Shown here piece by piece: positions 38,233 through 47,572 of a stretch of DNA of 64,000 nt; within the stretch, counting starts at the first letter, position 1; each line of letters starts with the position of its first letter. A program made the translations under genes and the position numbers. Under the pieces are notes generated by a model that was not told the origin of the DNA, ran no database searches, and was given only the letters and a program-made list of their open reading frames with translations. The DNA is from Martinezella dioscoreae (GTDB lineage: Bacteria > Pseudomonadota > Alphaproteobacteria > Rhizobiales > Rhizobiaceae), in the NCBI RefSeq assembly GCF_009176305.1, contig NZ_BLAJ01000002.1, positions 992,001 to 1,056,000 on the forward strand, written 5' to 3'.

Positions 38233-39765
38233 ATGGCCCAGCAGTCCAATGATGTTTATGCCGCGCTCGCTCTTTCCCGTTTTGGGTTAGGGGCGGACCA
38301 CAACGGCACCGCTTCGATCGCATCGGATCCGCGCGGCGCGTTGCTGGAAGAAATCACCGAGCGCTTCGTCCCGGTTCCGGTCGGGCCGCAGCTGCAATCG
38401 ACGGCCGATCTTCTAGTTTCTCTCTACGCATTCCAGGAACAGCGCAAGGAGGCCAGACAGCAGGCCGCAGCCGCTGTCGCCGCCGTGCCGCAGGACAAGC
38501 AGATGCAAGGCCCGCAGCCGCCGCAGAAGCCGCAGCTACAACCTTCCGGCGCCACGGCAGAGCAGCCGAATAATCAGGTCCAGCCGAGTAACCAGGCCAT
38601 GGCGGCTGTCATCGGCAAGGCAGTCGAGAAGTTGGAAAAGCCCGCAATGCCCTACCTTCCGCAGCAGGTCCTGCTGGCCGAAGTGGATGCCCGCTTCAAC
38701 GGCACGATCCGGCAGCCATTGATCGGCTTTGGCGAGCGGCTTGCCATGTTCTGGGCAAACCATTTCGCTGTCGCCGTGTCGAAGAGCGAGGAGGTGCATA
38801 TGATTGCCGGCGCCTTCGAGCGCGAGGCGATCCGGCCGCATGTCTTCGGGCGCTTCGCCGACATGCTGGTCGCTGTCGAGACCCATCCGGCTATGCTCGG
38901 TTATCTCGACAACCAGCAATCGATCGGGCCGAATTCCAAGGCCAATGCCAACAAGAAACGTGGTCTCAATGAAAACCTTGCCCGGGAAACGCTGGAGCTC
39001 CACACGCTTGGTGTCAACGGCGGCTACACGCAGGCCGACGTGACGACGCTCGCCAAGATCATCACAGGCTGGACGGTGGCGCGCGCCGAGGGCAAGCTCG
39101 GGACACCCGGCACCTTCGTCTTCAATGCCGGTGCCCACGAGCCCGGCGATCAGACGCTGCTCGGTCTCACCTATGCCGATAATGGCGTGGGGCAGGGGCG
39201 GGAAGCGCTGCGCGATCTCGCCCGCCATCCGGCAACAGCGCAGCATATCGCCACCAAGCTTGTCCGGCATTTCGTCGCCGATACGCCGCCACCAGGACTT
39301 GTGCAAACCGTTGCGGCGACCTTCAGCAAGACGGATGGCGATCTTTCCGCCGTCTATCGGGCGCTCGTCGGCTCCGAGGATGCATGGAACCCGACCCTGT
39401 CGAAAGTTCGCTCGCCAATCGAATTCATGACCGCGCTCTTGCGGGCAAGCGGCGAGACGCCGAAGCCGAATGTCATCCTCGGCGCCTTGACCGCGATGGG
39501 GCAGCCCTTCTGGGCGCCGGCCGGCCCCAACGGTTTTGCCGATACCGTCGATGTCTGGGCCTCCAGCGAGAGCCTCAGCATGCGCATGGATGTCGCCAAT
39601 ATGATCGCCAATGCGGTGCCGCCTCAGGTCGATCCTCGCAGTTTCGTGTCCGACAGCCTGGGGCCGCTTCTTTCGAATGAAACGTTGCAGGCGGTATCGC
39701 GCGCGGAAACCCGCAAGCAGGGCCTGATGATCGCTTATCTTTCCCCCGAATTTCAAAGGCGCTGA
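38233..39765 (+). CDS. DUF1800 protein
   Basis: About 510 residues starting MAQQSNDVYAALALSRFGLG; an ATG nine codons earlier has AAGGAG only one base away, too close. AGGAG is 11 bases before the chosen start. Family blocks seen are RLAMFWANHFAV, NENLARETLELHTLGVNGGY, VTTLAKIITGWTVAR and LARHPATAQHIATKLVRHF. A glutamine- and proline-rich insert covers about residues 80-130. DUF1800 proteins are nearly always paired with DUF1501, as here. Molecular function is unknown. No signal peptide is visible. Confidence 0.85.
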   Translation: MAQQSNDVYAALALSRFGLGADHNGTASIASDPRGALLEEITERFVPVPVGPQLQSTADLLVSLYAFQEQRKEARQQAAAAVAAVPQDKQMQGPQPPQKPQLQPSGATAEQPNNQVQPSNQAMAAVIGKAVEKLEKPAMPYLPQQVLLAEVDARFNGTIRQPLIGFGERLAMFWANHFAVAVSKSEEVHMIAGAFEREAIRPHVFGRFADMLVAVETHPAMLGYLDNQQSIGPNSKANANKKRGLNENLARETLELHTLGVNGGYTQADVTTLAKIITGWTVARAEGKLGTPGTFVFNAGAHEPGDQTLLGLTYADNGVGQGREALRDLARHPATAQHIATKLVRHFVADTPPPGLVQTVAATFSKTDGDLSAVYRALVGSEDAWNPTLSKVRSPIEFMTALLRASGETPKPNVILGALTAMGQPFWAPAGPNGFADTVDVWASSESLSMRMDVANMIANAVPPQVDPRSFVSDSLGPLLSNETLQAVSRAETRKQGLMIAYLSPEFQRR

Positions 39766-39767
39766 CC

Positions 39768-40988
39768 ATGACCTGCGAACTTATGACCCCCACCCGTCGT
39801 GCCGTACTTGGCGCCTCCGGCGCCTTGTTTGCCTGGGCCTTCATCCCGCGCTTCGCTCACGCCGCCGGCGGACGGGACCCGCGCTTCATCACCATCATCC
39901 TGCGCGGTGCGCTTGACGGTCTGACGGCTGTCCCACCCGTTGGCGATCCCGATTATCAGGCCCTGCGGCAGTCGATCGCCATGACGACGAGCGGCCCTGA
40001 GGCGGCTCTTCCGCTCGACAGCTTCTTTGCGCTGCATCCGTCGATGCCGAATTTCAATCGGCTCTATCGCGCGGGACAGGCGGCCGTCGTGCATGCCAGT
40101 GCGACGCCCTATCGCGACCGGTCGCATTTCGATGGTCAGGACGTGCTGGAGTCCGGTTACGAAATGCCCGGCCGCGTCGAATCCGGATGGCTGAACCGGA
40201 TGCTCGAAGGACTGCCGAAGGGTGACAAGGTTTCACCGGGAGCTTCGGAGATTCGAGGTCTCTCGGTCGGCGCCAATGCGCCACTCGTCATTCGCGGCAA
40301 GGCGCCGGTACTCGGCTGGTCGCCATCGACCCTCCAACCGGTGAGCGACGACCTGCCGCCGCGGCTGATGGATCTCTACAATCACACCGACCCGCTCTTT
40401 GCGAAAATCCTTGCTGAAGGCATTTCGACCGGCAAGATCGCCGCTGGCCTCGATGTCAAGGCGAAGGGAGGTCCCGGCGATCCTACCGGCATGGAACAGA
40501 TGGCGAGAGGGGCCGCGCGCCTGCTGGCTCAAGACGATGGCCCGCGCGTTGCGGCACTGGCTTTCGAAGGATGGGATACTCATGCCGGAGAGATCGATCG
40601 GCTGAACAAGCTGCTCGTCGGGCTCGATAATTCGTTTGCCGCCTTCCAGCAGGAGCTTGGTCCGGCCTGGAAGGATACCGCGATTCTTGTTGCGACCGAA
40701 TTCGGCCGCACGGCGCAGGTCAATGGTACCCAGGGCACCGACCACGGCACCGGAACGGCGGCCTTTCTCGCCGGCGGCGCGATCAAGGGCGGCCGCGTGA
40801 TCGCCGACTGGCCCGGTCTTAAACAGGCGCAGTTGCGCGACGGCCGTGACCTTGCCGCCACAACGGATCTGCGCGCTGTGGTCAAGGGGATCGCGGTCGA
40901 TCTGCTTGGGGCGTCACCGACCCTGTTGACGCGCGATGTCTTTCCGGGCTCCGATCATGTCCTGCCAATGAAGGGGCTGATCGTGTGA
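39768..40988 (+). CDS. DUF1501 protein with Tat-type signal
   Basis: A 406-residue protein. The N-terminus TPTRRAVLGASGALFAWAF is a twin-arginine signal, with cleavage near AHAA. The body has the alkaline-phosphatase-like fold suggested for DUF1501, with ATPYRDRSHFDGQDVLESG, FEGWDTHAGE and TEFGRTAQVNGTQGTDHGTG supplying conserved Asp and His positions that could bind metal. It follows the DUF1800 gene by two bases. Folded export suggests a metal- or cofactor-containing periplasmic enzyme; the reaction is unknown. Confidence 0.85.
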   Translation: MTCELMTPTRRAVLGASGALFAWAFIPRFAHAAGGRDPRFITIILRGALDGLTAVPPVGDPDYQALRQSIAMTTSGPEAALPLDSFFALHPSMPNFNRLYRAGQAAVVHASATPYRDRSHFDGQDVLESGYEMPGRVESGWLNRMLEGLPKGDKVSPGASEIRGLSVGANAPLVIRGKAPVLGWSPSTLQPVSDDLPPRLMDLYNHTDPLFAKILAEGISTGKIAAGLDVKAKGGPGDPTGMEQMARGAARLLAQDDGPRVAALAFEGWDTHAGEIDRLNKLLVGLDNSFAAFQQELGPAWKDTAILVATEFGRTAQVNGTQGTDHGTGTAAFLAGGAIKGGRVIADWPGLKQAQLRDGRDLAATTDLRAVVKGIAVDLLGASPTLLTRDVFPGSDHVLPMKGLIV

Positions 40989-40998
40989 CCGGCGCGCC

Positions 40999-41021
40999 GG
41001 CGGCCGGCGTTAAGGGCCGCC
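40999..41021. terminator. Hairpin between convergent DUF1501 and MFS genes
   Basis: GGCGGCC pairs with GGCCGCC around a nine-base loop in the 41-base gap between two convergent stops. It could act on both strands, but no strong T-tract follows. Confidence 0.45.
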
Positions 41022-41029
41022 AATAGAAA

Positions 41030-42211
41030 TTACGTGAGGGCCGCATTGGGAGGAACGGCGCCGCTGCACCTTTCGCGCGCTGCGGAGAGGATGGCAACCA
41101 CGCAGGCCAAGGCAAGCGTGATCGCGCCAAGCACCGGCAAGCTGCGATAGCCATAGCCGCTCTCGAGCAGTGCCGCACCGACACTGGCTGCAATCGCAAT
41201 GCCGATGTTGAACCCCGAAGGAATGAGTGAGGAGGCAAGGCCCGGCGCATCGGCGGTCCACATCAGGATGCGAGCCTGGATAGGGGTGCCGATTGCAAAA
41301 TTAAGCGCGCCCCAAACGAAGATCGCCACGCTCATCGGTAAAGGATAGGGGCTGACCAGGTAAAGAATGACGAGTATCGCGGACTGGATGGCGAGCATCG
41401 CGATAAGCGAGGGCATCAGCTTCCAGTCCGACAGCCTGCCGCCGATCACAACACCCAATGTCGCTCCAACGCCATTGAGCAGGAGAACCCAGGGAATGAG
41501 CATGACATCGAGGCCCGTTACTTCGCTCAGGAGCGGCGTTATGTAGGTGAACGGCACCATCTGGCCGATCATCAATGCGAGCATCATGATAAGGGACGTC
41601 CAGACCTGCTGACGGCCGAGAACGCGCACTTCGCCGCTCAAATGGCCGGATTGCTGAGATTCTGCTTTCGTTTGCGGAATCAAGACCCATATCGCGACCA
41701 ATGCGAGGACACCGACCAAGGTCATCGCCCAAAACGTCATCCGCCATCCCCAAAGCCCACCGATTGCCGCGCCCAGAGGAACGCCGACAATATTGGAGAC
41801 CGTCAGGCCTGCGAGGATCACGGAGACTGCACGCCCTCGAAACGCTTGCGGCACGAGGCCGACCGCAACCACCATGGCGATGCCGAAATAGGCGCCGTGG
41901 GCGACGGCAGTCGCAACACGGAAGAAGAGCATGGCGGCGAAGTCAGGTGCAAGCGCGCAGGCGATCTGACCCAGGCAAAAGGCGATCGTCAGAGCAATCA
42001 GAATGGTTCGGCGCGAAATCTGTCGTGTCGCCATGGTCAGGAGCGGCCCGCCGAGGGCAATCCCCAGCGCATAGCCGGAAACCAGATAGCCGGCAAAGGG
42101 GATCGAGACATCAAGACCCTGTGCCACGTCCGGAAGGATGCCGGCAATGACAAACTCGGTCGTGCCGAAAGCAAACGCAGCCAGAAACAATGCGAAGAGG
42201 GGTAAGGGCAC
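41030..42211 (-). CDS. MFS transporter (DHA1 family, AraJ/YdhP-like exporter)
   Basis: A 393-residue, twelve-helix transporter. FGTTEFVIAGILPDVA at the N-terminus and VSGYALGIALGGPLLT are hallmarks of the AraJ/YdhP/NepI group. RISRR-type basic loop ATRQISRRTIL follows helix 2, and the antiporter-like VAVGLVP helix is present. It is single-gene and leftward, with a perfect inverted repeat 10 bases before its start. Proteins of this group export sugars, nucleosides or drugs; the substrate cannot be told from sequence. Confidence 0.88.
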   Translation of the reverse strand: MPLPLFALFLAAFAFGTTEFVIAGILPDVAQGLDVSIPFAGYLVSGYALGIALGGPLLTMATRQISRRTILIALTIAFCLGQIACALAPDFAAMLFFRVATAVAHGAYFGIAMVVAVGLVPQAFRGRAVSVILAGLTVSNIVGVPLGAAIGGLWGWRMTFWAMTLVGVLALVAIWVLIPQTKAESQQSGHLSGEVRVLGRQQVWTSLIMMLALMIGQMVPFTYITPLLSEVTGLDVMLIPWVLLLNGVGATLGVVIGGRLSDWKLMPSLIAMLAIQSAILVILYLVSPYPLPMSVAIFVWGALNFAIGTPIQARILMWTADAPGLASSLIPSGFNIGIAIAASVGAALLESGYGYRSLPVLGAITLALACVVAILSAARERCSGAVPPNAALT

Positions 42212-42220
42212 GTCCAGCTC

Positions 42221-42252
42221 CGATATAAAGGAATAAGGATTTCTTTATATCG
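42221..42252. promoter_or_regulatory. Inverted repeat just before the MFS gene
   Basis: CGATATAAAG and its exact complement CTTTATATCG are separated by 12 bases. It occupies the 5' leader or promoter of the MFS gene. It is a candidate operator for an unidentified repressor. Confidence 0.55.
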
Positions 42253-42401
42253 ACATGGGGGATACATCAAGCACGAGTTATCGTCGGTGACATTCTTCAC
42301 ATAATGCCAGTTCTTTCGACGGGCTTTCAGCCGGAGAGACATGCACCAATTCGGGGTGCGATCGCTTGACAAGCGAAGAATGTTTGTGAAGTTTGACTGT
42401 T

Positions 42402-43115
42402 ATGAGTGAGGTGGCTGATTGGTTATCTTATACAAGTCCGATCAGTCGGAAAAACGCTGCCGAGGCAGTGTTTGAGGATATTCGTTCGGCAATAACATCG
42501 GGACGGTTGGCGGTCGGGACACGGCTGCCCGCCGAGTCGCAGCTTGCGACGCGTTATGGTGTCAGCCGTCCGATCATCCGCGAAGCGCTCCGCTCGCTTC
42601 AGACGCTCGGCCTCACCCAGACGCGCACCGGCAGCGGGACCTACGTTCTGACCTCCACTCCCGGTCCGGAACTCCGCTATGGCGGTTATTCCGCCCGCGA
42701 CCTGATCGAGGCGCGTCCGTTTATCGAAGTCCCGGCGGCAGGTTGGGCGGCGCTACGGCGCACGGAACAGCAGCTGGCGCGCCTGCTTGAACTTTGTGAT
42801 GAGATGGACGGGGAAGAAGACCCATTGAAGTGGGTAACTCTGGACTCGGAATTCCATTCCATGATTGCCGAATCCTCCGGAAATGCCGTCTTTTCCAAGA
42901 TCGTTTCCGACGCCCGCGACGCACTGATGCGCCAATCGGAGTTGGTCAACATGATGGCGCAGCGCCGCGTGGCGTCGAATGTCGAGCACCGCCGCATCGT
43001 CGAGGCGATTGCGGCGGCCTCGGAGCAGGAGGCCATCGCGGCGATGGAGGCCCATCTCGGTCAGGTCAAGCGCGTGGTGACCACGATCATCGGCGAGGGG
43101 CAACAGCCTCATTGA
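42402..43115 (+). CDS. GntR/FadR-family regulator of the asparagine-aspartate module
   Basis: A 237-residue GntR protein of the FCD type. The winged helix is at residues 20-80 (GTRLPAESQLATRYGVSRPI, IREALRSLQTLGL). The C-terminal FCD domain has metal-ligand-like positions in EARPFIEV, LDSEFHSMIA and NVEHRRIVEAI. Its 3' end overlaps the convergent aspA by 29 bases. Two TGT-N3-ACA sites, the FadR-type consensus, lie between aspA and ansP, so it probably represses both. It resembles the role of AnsR in Rhizobium etli. An in-frame TTG at 42393 is less likely as start. Confidence 0.88.
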   Translation: MSEVADWLSYTSPISRKNAAEAVFEDIRSAITSGRLAVGTRLPAESQLATRYGVSRPIIREALRSLQTLGLTQTRTGSGTYVLTSTPGPELRYGGYSARDLIEARPFIEVPAAGWAALRRTEQQLARLLELCDEMDGEEDPLKWVTLDSEFHSMIAESSGNAVFSKIVSDARDALMRQSELVNMMAQRRVASNVEHRRIVEAIAAASEQEAIAAMEAHLGQVKRVVTTIIGEGQQPH

Positions 43116-44514
43116 GAGCAATCGGCAGGTTGGCGAGCCGTTCCGGCCGTAGCGCCTCGAAAAGCTCTTCCGCGGTCAGATATCCATGATCCAGCACGAT
43201 TTCCGGCACTGTGCGTCCTGTTGCCAGCGCCTCGCGAGCAACTTTGGTCGCCGCCTGGTAGCCGATCAAAGGATTGAGCGCTGTCGCAAGGCCAATCGAT
43301 TCCTGCAGGCGTTGTGCCATCAGAGCCGGATTGGCCGTGATACCGTCAACGCAGCGTTCGGCTAGGATATGGCAGGCGGCGGTCAGATGCATGATGCTTT
43401 CCGATAGCGAGCGCACAATGATCGGCTCGAAGGCATTGAGCTGCAGTTGGCCCGCTTCCGCCGCCATGGTCACGGTAATGTCGTTGCCGATGACGGAGAA
43501 CGCCACCTGGTTGACCATTTCCGGGATCACCGGATTGACCTTGCCGGGCATGATGCTCGAACCTGCCTGCATGGCAGGCAGCGTGATCTCGCCGATGCCG
43601 GCGCGAGGCCCGGAAGAGAGCAAGCGCAGGTCGTTGCAAGTCTTGGATAGCTTGACTGCGACGCGCTTCAGTACACCGGAGAGATGGACGAAGGCGCCAG
43701 GGTCCTGCGTTGCTTCGATGAGGTCGCTTGCGGTGACCAGCGGACGGCCCGTCAGCCGGGCGAGGTGGGAACAGGCAAGGGCGGCATAGCCGACAGGTGC
43801 ATTGAGGCCGGTGCCGATGGCGGTGGCGCCGAGATTGACCTCATGCAAAAGGGCCGCCGATTCGATCAGGCGGGATCGATCTTCCCCGAGCATGACGGCA
43901 AAGGTCCTGAATTCCTGGCCGAGCGTCATCGGCACGGCATCCTGTAGCTGCGTGCGGCCGATCTTCAGAATGCCGTCGAATTCCTTGGCCTTGCGTTCGA
44001 AGGCCTCCTGCAGCGTCTCCATTGCCGCCGCCAGATTGTCGATCGCTTCGATCAGCGCGACATTGACGGCTGTCGGATAGGCGTCGTTGGTGGATTGGCT
44101 GAGATTGACGTGGTCGTTCGGATGAAGGTGAGCATAGTCGCCCTTGGCATGGCCGAGCAGTTCGAGCGCGCGGTTGGCGATGACCTCATTGGCGTTCATG
44201 TTGGTAGAAGTGCCGGCGCCGCCTTGAATCACATCCACGACGAACTGGTCGTGAAGCTCGCCGGCGCGGATTTCGCGGCAGGCGCGCACGATGGCGTCGA
44301 GCCTTTCCTTGCTGAGCAAGCCAAGTTCGTGATTGGCAAGAGCCGCTGCTTCCTTGACGAAGGCCAGGCCCCGAATGAGATGTGCATAGCGGCCGATCGG
44401 TGTTCCCGTGACCTGGAAATTCTCAACCGCTCTTGCCGTATGTACCCCCCAATAAACCTCAGCTGGAATATCCTTTTCGCCCAGCAGGTCATACTCGCTT
44501 CGCGTCTTGACCAC
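43087..44514 (-). CDS. aspA: Aspartate ammonia-lyase
   Basis: A 475-residue member of the fumarase/aspartase superfamily. The signature GSSIMPGKVNPV carries the catalytic serine loop. GGAGTSTNMNANEVIANRA, HPNDHVNLSQSTND and the early RSEYDLLGEKDIP are typical of aspartase rather than fumarase. It deaminates aspartate to fumarate. It is divergent from the asparagine permease and asparaginase genes, completing an asparagine to fumarate route. Codes for a cytoplasmic homotetramer by family. Confidence 0.93.
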   Translation of the reverse strand: MVKTRSEYDLLGEKDIPAEVYWGVHTARAVENFQVTGTPIGRYAHLIRGLAFVKEAAALANHELGLLSKERLDAIVRACREIRAGELHDQFVVDVIQGGAGTSTNMNANEVIANRALELLGHAKGDYAHLHPNDHVNLSQSTNDAYPTAVNVALIEAIDNLAAAMETLQEAFERKAKEFDGILKIGRTQLQDAVPMTLGQEFRTFAVMLGEDRSRLIESAALLHEVNLGATAIGTGLNAPVGYAALACSHLARLTGRPLVTASDLIEATQDPGAFVHLSGVLKRVAVKLSKTCNDLRLLSSGPRAGIGEITLPAMQAGSSIMPGKVNPVIPEMVNQVAFSVIGNDITVTMAAEAGQLQLNAFEPIIVRSLSESIMHLTAACHILAERCVDGITANPALMAQRLQESIGLATALNPLIGYQAATKVAREALATGRTVPEIVLDHGYLTAEELFEALRPERLANLPIALNEAVAPRR

Positions 44515-44553
44515 ATTATCCTCCTATGGTCGAAATCAAGCTATATCTGTCAA

Positions 44554-44570
44554 GCTGTATGACAGATTTT
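44554..44570. promoter_or_regulatory. GntR-type operator near aspA
   Basis: GCTGTATGACAGATTTT. The core CTGTATGACAG fits the FadR-subfamily form TGT-N3-ACA. It is 40 bases before the aspA start. The 17 bases recur in exact inverted orientation at 44650. Confidence 0.75.
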
Positions 44571-44649
44571 GAAATCTGTTATCCGTTCGCTCCTGCCACG
44601 TCAATAAGTGCTGCCCGGCTTGACCTGCGGGCTTTTCTATGTCTAAGAG

Positions 44650-44666
44650 AAAATCTGTCATACAGC
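44650..44666. promoter_or_regulatory. GntR-type operator facing ansP
   Basis: AAAATCTGTCATACAGC, the exact reverse complement of the site at 44554, with 79 bases between them. One site faces each divergent gene. This points to joint control of aspA and ansP-ansA by one regulator. Confidence 0.75.
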
Positions 44667-44787
44667 ATTACAGCATGACCGGCGATCGCTAGGCTTGATC
44701 GGCGGCCAGATTAAGGCAGCGGCATCCGGTCGGGTGCAAAATCACCCGGATCCGCCGCCCATGGACAAACGGCTCGAGGGAGGAGCA

Positions 44788-46239
44788 ATGTCAGTCGAAC
44801 CTATTCAGAATATTCCGGCGGATCGCCGGCCGCCGGTCAATGAGGATCTTGGCTACCACAAGGCGTTGAAGCCGCGGCAGATCCAGATGATCGCCATCGG
44901 CGGCGCTATCGGCACCGGTCTCTTCCTCGGCGCGGGCGGACGCCTTGCCGCAGCCGGGCCAGCGCTCATCTTCGTCTACGCGCTCTGCGGCTTCTTTGCC
45001 TTTCTGGTGCTGCGCGCGCTCGGCGAACTCATTATGCACCGCCCGAGCTCCGGCTCTTTCGTTTCCTATGCCCGCGAATTCTACGGCGAGAAGATGGCCT
45101 TTGCCGTCGGCTGGATGTACTGGCTGAACTGGGCCATGACCTCGGTTGCCGATGTGACGGCCGTCGCCCTCTACATGAATTTCTTCAAGCATTACGTGCC
45201 CTGGCTTGCGGGCATCGATCAATGGGTCTTCGCGCTGATTGCGCTGATGGTCGTGCTGGCCATGAACCTTCTGTCGGTGAAGGTCTTCGGCGAGCTCGAA
45301 TTCTGGTTCAGTCTGGTGAAGGTTCTGGCGCTGGTCAGCTTTCTCGTCATCGGCATCTATTTCGTCGTTTCCGGTACGCCGATTGCCGGTCACTCGGCGG
45401 GGTTCAGCATCATCAGCGACAGTGGCGGCTTCTTCCCCAACGGCATTTTGCCGGCCTTCGTCATCATACAGGGCGTCGTCTTCGCCTATGCATCGATCGA
45501 GCTGATCGGCACGACCGCCGGTGAAACTGAAGATCCACGCAAGGTCATGCCAGGCGCGATCCGCACGGTGGTCGCCCGTCTGTTGGTCTTCTATGTCGGC
45601 TCGGTCCTGCTTCTGTCGCTGCTTCTGCCTTACACGGCCTACAAGGCCGGCGAGAGCCCCTTCGTCACCTTCTTCGGGACGATCGGCATTCAAGGTGCTG
45701 ATATCATCATGAACCTCGTCGTGCTGACGGCAGTGCTGTCCTCACTCAACGCCGGCCTTTACTCCACCGGCCGCATCCTGCATTCGATGGCGGTTTCGGG
45801 CTCGGCACCGGCCGCGCTCGCCAAGATGAACAAGGCAGGCGTCCCCTATGGCGGCATTGCGGTGACGGCTGTCGTGACTGTCATCGGCGTGGCGCTGAAC
45901 GCCGTCGTTCCGTCGGCCGCTTTCGAGATTGCGCTCAATCTCTCAGCGCTCGGCATCATCTCGGCCTGGGGCGTGATTGTATTGTGCCAGCTGAAGCTCT
46001 GGAAGTTGTCGCAACGGGGCGAGATGGCCCGGCCGGATTTCCGCATGTTCGGTGCGCCCTATACCGGCATCCTGACGCTCGTCTTCCTGTTTGCGGTGCT
46101 GGTGCTGATGGCGCTCGATTATCCGGTCGGCACGTGGACGATCGCCTCACTGATCCTGATCGCGCCGGCTCTTGTGATCGGCTGGTATCTGTTGCGGGAT
46201 CGGATCTATCGGCTGGCAGCCGAGCGGGGCCAGTCGTGA
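44788..46239 (+). CDS. ansP: Amino acid permease, probably L-asparagine permease (AnsP type)
   Basis: A 483-residue APC-family permease with about 12 helices. The start MSVEPIQN has a strong [30 protein letters not shown] is the family entry (quoted in part: [19 protein letters not shown]). [15 protein letters not shown] and [13 protein letters not shown] are other conserved segments. The end overlaps the asparaginase start (GTGA). Asparagine is preferred as substrate because of that coupling and the nearby aspartase; the family also carries GABA, lysine and others. Confidence 0.88.
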   Translation: MSVEPIQNIPADRRPPVNEDLGYHKALKPRQIQMIAIGGAIGTGLFLGAGGRLAAAGPALIFVYALCGFFAFLVLRALGELIMHRPSSGSFVSYAREFYGEKMAFAVGWMYWLNWAMTSVADVTAVALYMNFFKHYVPWLAGIDQWVFALIALMVVLAMNLLSVKVFGELEFWFSLVKVLALVSFLVIGIYFVVSGTPIAGHSAGFSIISDSGGFFPNGILPAFVIIQGVVFAYASIELIGTTAGETEDPRKVMPGAIRTVVARLLVFYVGSVLLLSLLLPYTAYKAGESPFVTFFGTIGIQGADIIMNLVVLTAVLSSLNAGLYSTGRILHSMAVSGSAPAALAKMNKAGVPYGGIAVTAVVTVIGVALNAVVPSAAFEIALNLSALGIISAWGVIVLCQLKLWKLSQRGEMARPDFRMFGAPYTGILTLVFLFAVLVLMALDYPVGTWTIASLILIAPALVIGWYLLRDRIYRLAAERGQS

Positions 46240-47195
46240 CGGCTGGGCAAGTCAATCCGCTGGTGGCAGTCATTGCCACCGGCGGCACCATTGCGAGCGA
46301 GCGCACCGATAGCGGCGCCAGCATACCGTCGCTGACGGGAGAGAGCCTGTTGGCACTGCTCCCGGATATGCCTGTCGATCTCAGGCCCGTCGAGCTGATG
46401 GCAAAGGATTCGGCGAGCCTGACGCTCGCCGACATGCAGGGGATCAGCGACAAGGTCGGCGAATTGCTTGCCGATGATGCCATCAACGGCATCGTCATCC
46501 TGCATGGCACGGACGCTATGGAAGAGACGGCGTTGCTCGTCCATCTGCAGCACTGCCTGAGCAAGCCCGTCGTATTTACCGGCGCGCAATTTACCGCAGA
46601 TCACCCCATGGCCGACGGGCCGGCCAACCTTGCTGCTGCCGTTGCCGCAGCCGTCGATCCTGCAAACGCGAGGCGTGGCGTGCTCGTCTGTTTCGGCGGC
46701 CGCCTGCTGCCGGCTTGGGGCCTCTATAAGCATTCTTCGGATAGTGCCGATGCGTTCCGTCAATCGCGGCCGCTCGAAAATCCGCCAAGTCCGCGGCTTG
46801 CGGCGGCGCTCGATAATGTGCGGATTGATGTCGTCGCAATCTATCCTGGCTGTGACTCGGTGCATGTGGATGCAAGCCTGAGGGCAGACGCCCATGGCAT
46901 CGTTCTGGCGGCTCTCGGTTCCGGCAATGCCAATCCGCGTCTGGTCGAGGCTGTCAGGCGCTGTGCCGATGTCAGCGTACCCGTCGTGGTTTCCAGCCGC
47001 GTACCGGAAGGCTTGCTCGTTTCAAGCTATGGCGGTGGCGGTGGCGGCCATGATCTTGCGGCGGCCGGTGCAATCCACTCCTCCACACTGCGACCGGGGC
47101 AGGCGAGAGTTTTGCTGGCAGCCCTGGTTGCCTCTGGAGCCACTGCGGACGTCGTCAAGCAGGCATTCTCTGATTTCGCAGACGTGAAGTCCTGA
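46236..47195 (+). CDS. ansA: L-asparaginase, classical bacterial type
   Basis: A 319-residue asparaginase starting at GTG overlapping the permease stop. The first nucleophile motif is [11 protein letters not shown] and the second catalytic motif is [13 protein letters not shown], both intact. [19 protein letters not shown] lies near the C-terminus. There is no signal peptide, so it is cytoplasmic and acts on imported asparagine, yielding aspartate for AspA. It is of the classical TGGTIA type, not the unrelated rhizobial-type asparaginase described from the R. etli ans operon. Confidence 0.93.
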   Translation: MTAGQVNPLVAVIATGGTIASERTDSGASIPSLTGESLLALLPDMPVDLRPVELMAKDSASLTLADMQGISDKVGELLADDAINGIVILHGTDAMEETALLVHLQHCLSKPVVFTGAQFTADHPMADGPANLAAAVAAAVDPANARRGVLVCFGGRLLPAWGLYKHSSDSADAFRQSRPLENPPSPRLAAALDNVRIDVVAIYPGCDSVHVDASLRADAHGIVLAALGSGNANPRLVEAVRRCADVSVPVVVSSRVPEGLLVSSYGGGGGGHDLAAAGAIHSSTLRPGQARVLLAALVASGATADVVKQAFSDFADVKS

Positions 47196-47265
47196 GCAAG
47201 GGCTTTCGCGGAAAAGTAATCTTGTGTCGTTGGATTCAGCGGGCTTGAAATCAGATCCGTTACGC

Positions 47266-47287
47266 TGCATATACATATGGATATGCA
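47266..47287. promoter_or_regulatory. Operator palindrome of the third vapBC
   Basis: A 22-base palindrome whose halves are TGCATATACAT and ATGGATATGCA, matching at 10 of 11 pairs. It ends 15 bases before the antitoxin ATG and abuts the ribosome site AAGGAGGGAGG. Typical for VapB autoregulation. Confidence 0.7.
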
Positions 47288-47302
47288 AGGAGGGAGGTTA
47301 GC

Positions 47303-47572
47303 ATGCGCCATCTCCGAGATAACGAACCTAGTCCGCCACGAGAAGCCAAGCTGTTTCGTAACAACAAGAGTCAGGCCGTACGCATCCCGGCTGACTTCGA
47401 GCTTCCTGGCGATCGAGTGATGATTCACCGGGAAGGAGATCGGCTTATTATCGAGCCGGTGCGCCGCAAGAGCTTGCTTGACGTTTTGGCAAGTTTGGAG
47501 CCTCTCGGACCAGAGGATCAGTTTCCCGATATAGATGATACTCTGTTGCCAGCGAAGGAAATCGAGCTTTGA
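47303..47572 (+). CDS. vapB: VapB-type antitoxin with AbrB-like fold
   Basis: An 89-residue antitoxin. The AbrB-like core is AKLFRNNKSQAVRIPADFELP, shown in parts as AKLFRNNKSQAV and RIPADFELPGD. The C-terminal segment (LEPLGPEDQFPDIDD) is acidic and should bind the toxin. A strong ribosome site precedes the ATG. It shares the SQAVR core with the antitoxin at 23846 but has a longer head and a different tail. It overlaps vapC by four bases. Confidence 0.9.
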   Translation: MRHLRDNEPSPPREAKLFRNNKSQAVRIPADFELPGDRVMIHREGDRLIIEPVRRKSLLDVLASLEPLGPEDQFPDIDDTLLPAKEIEL

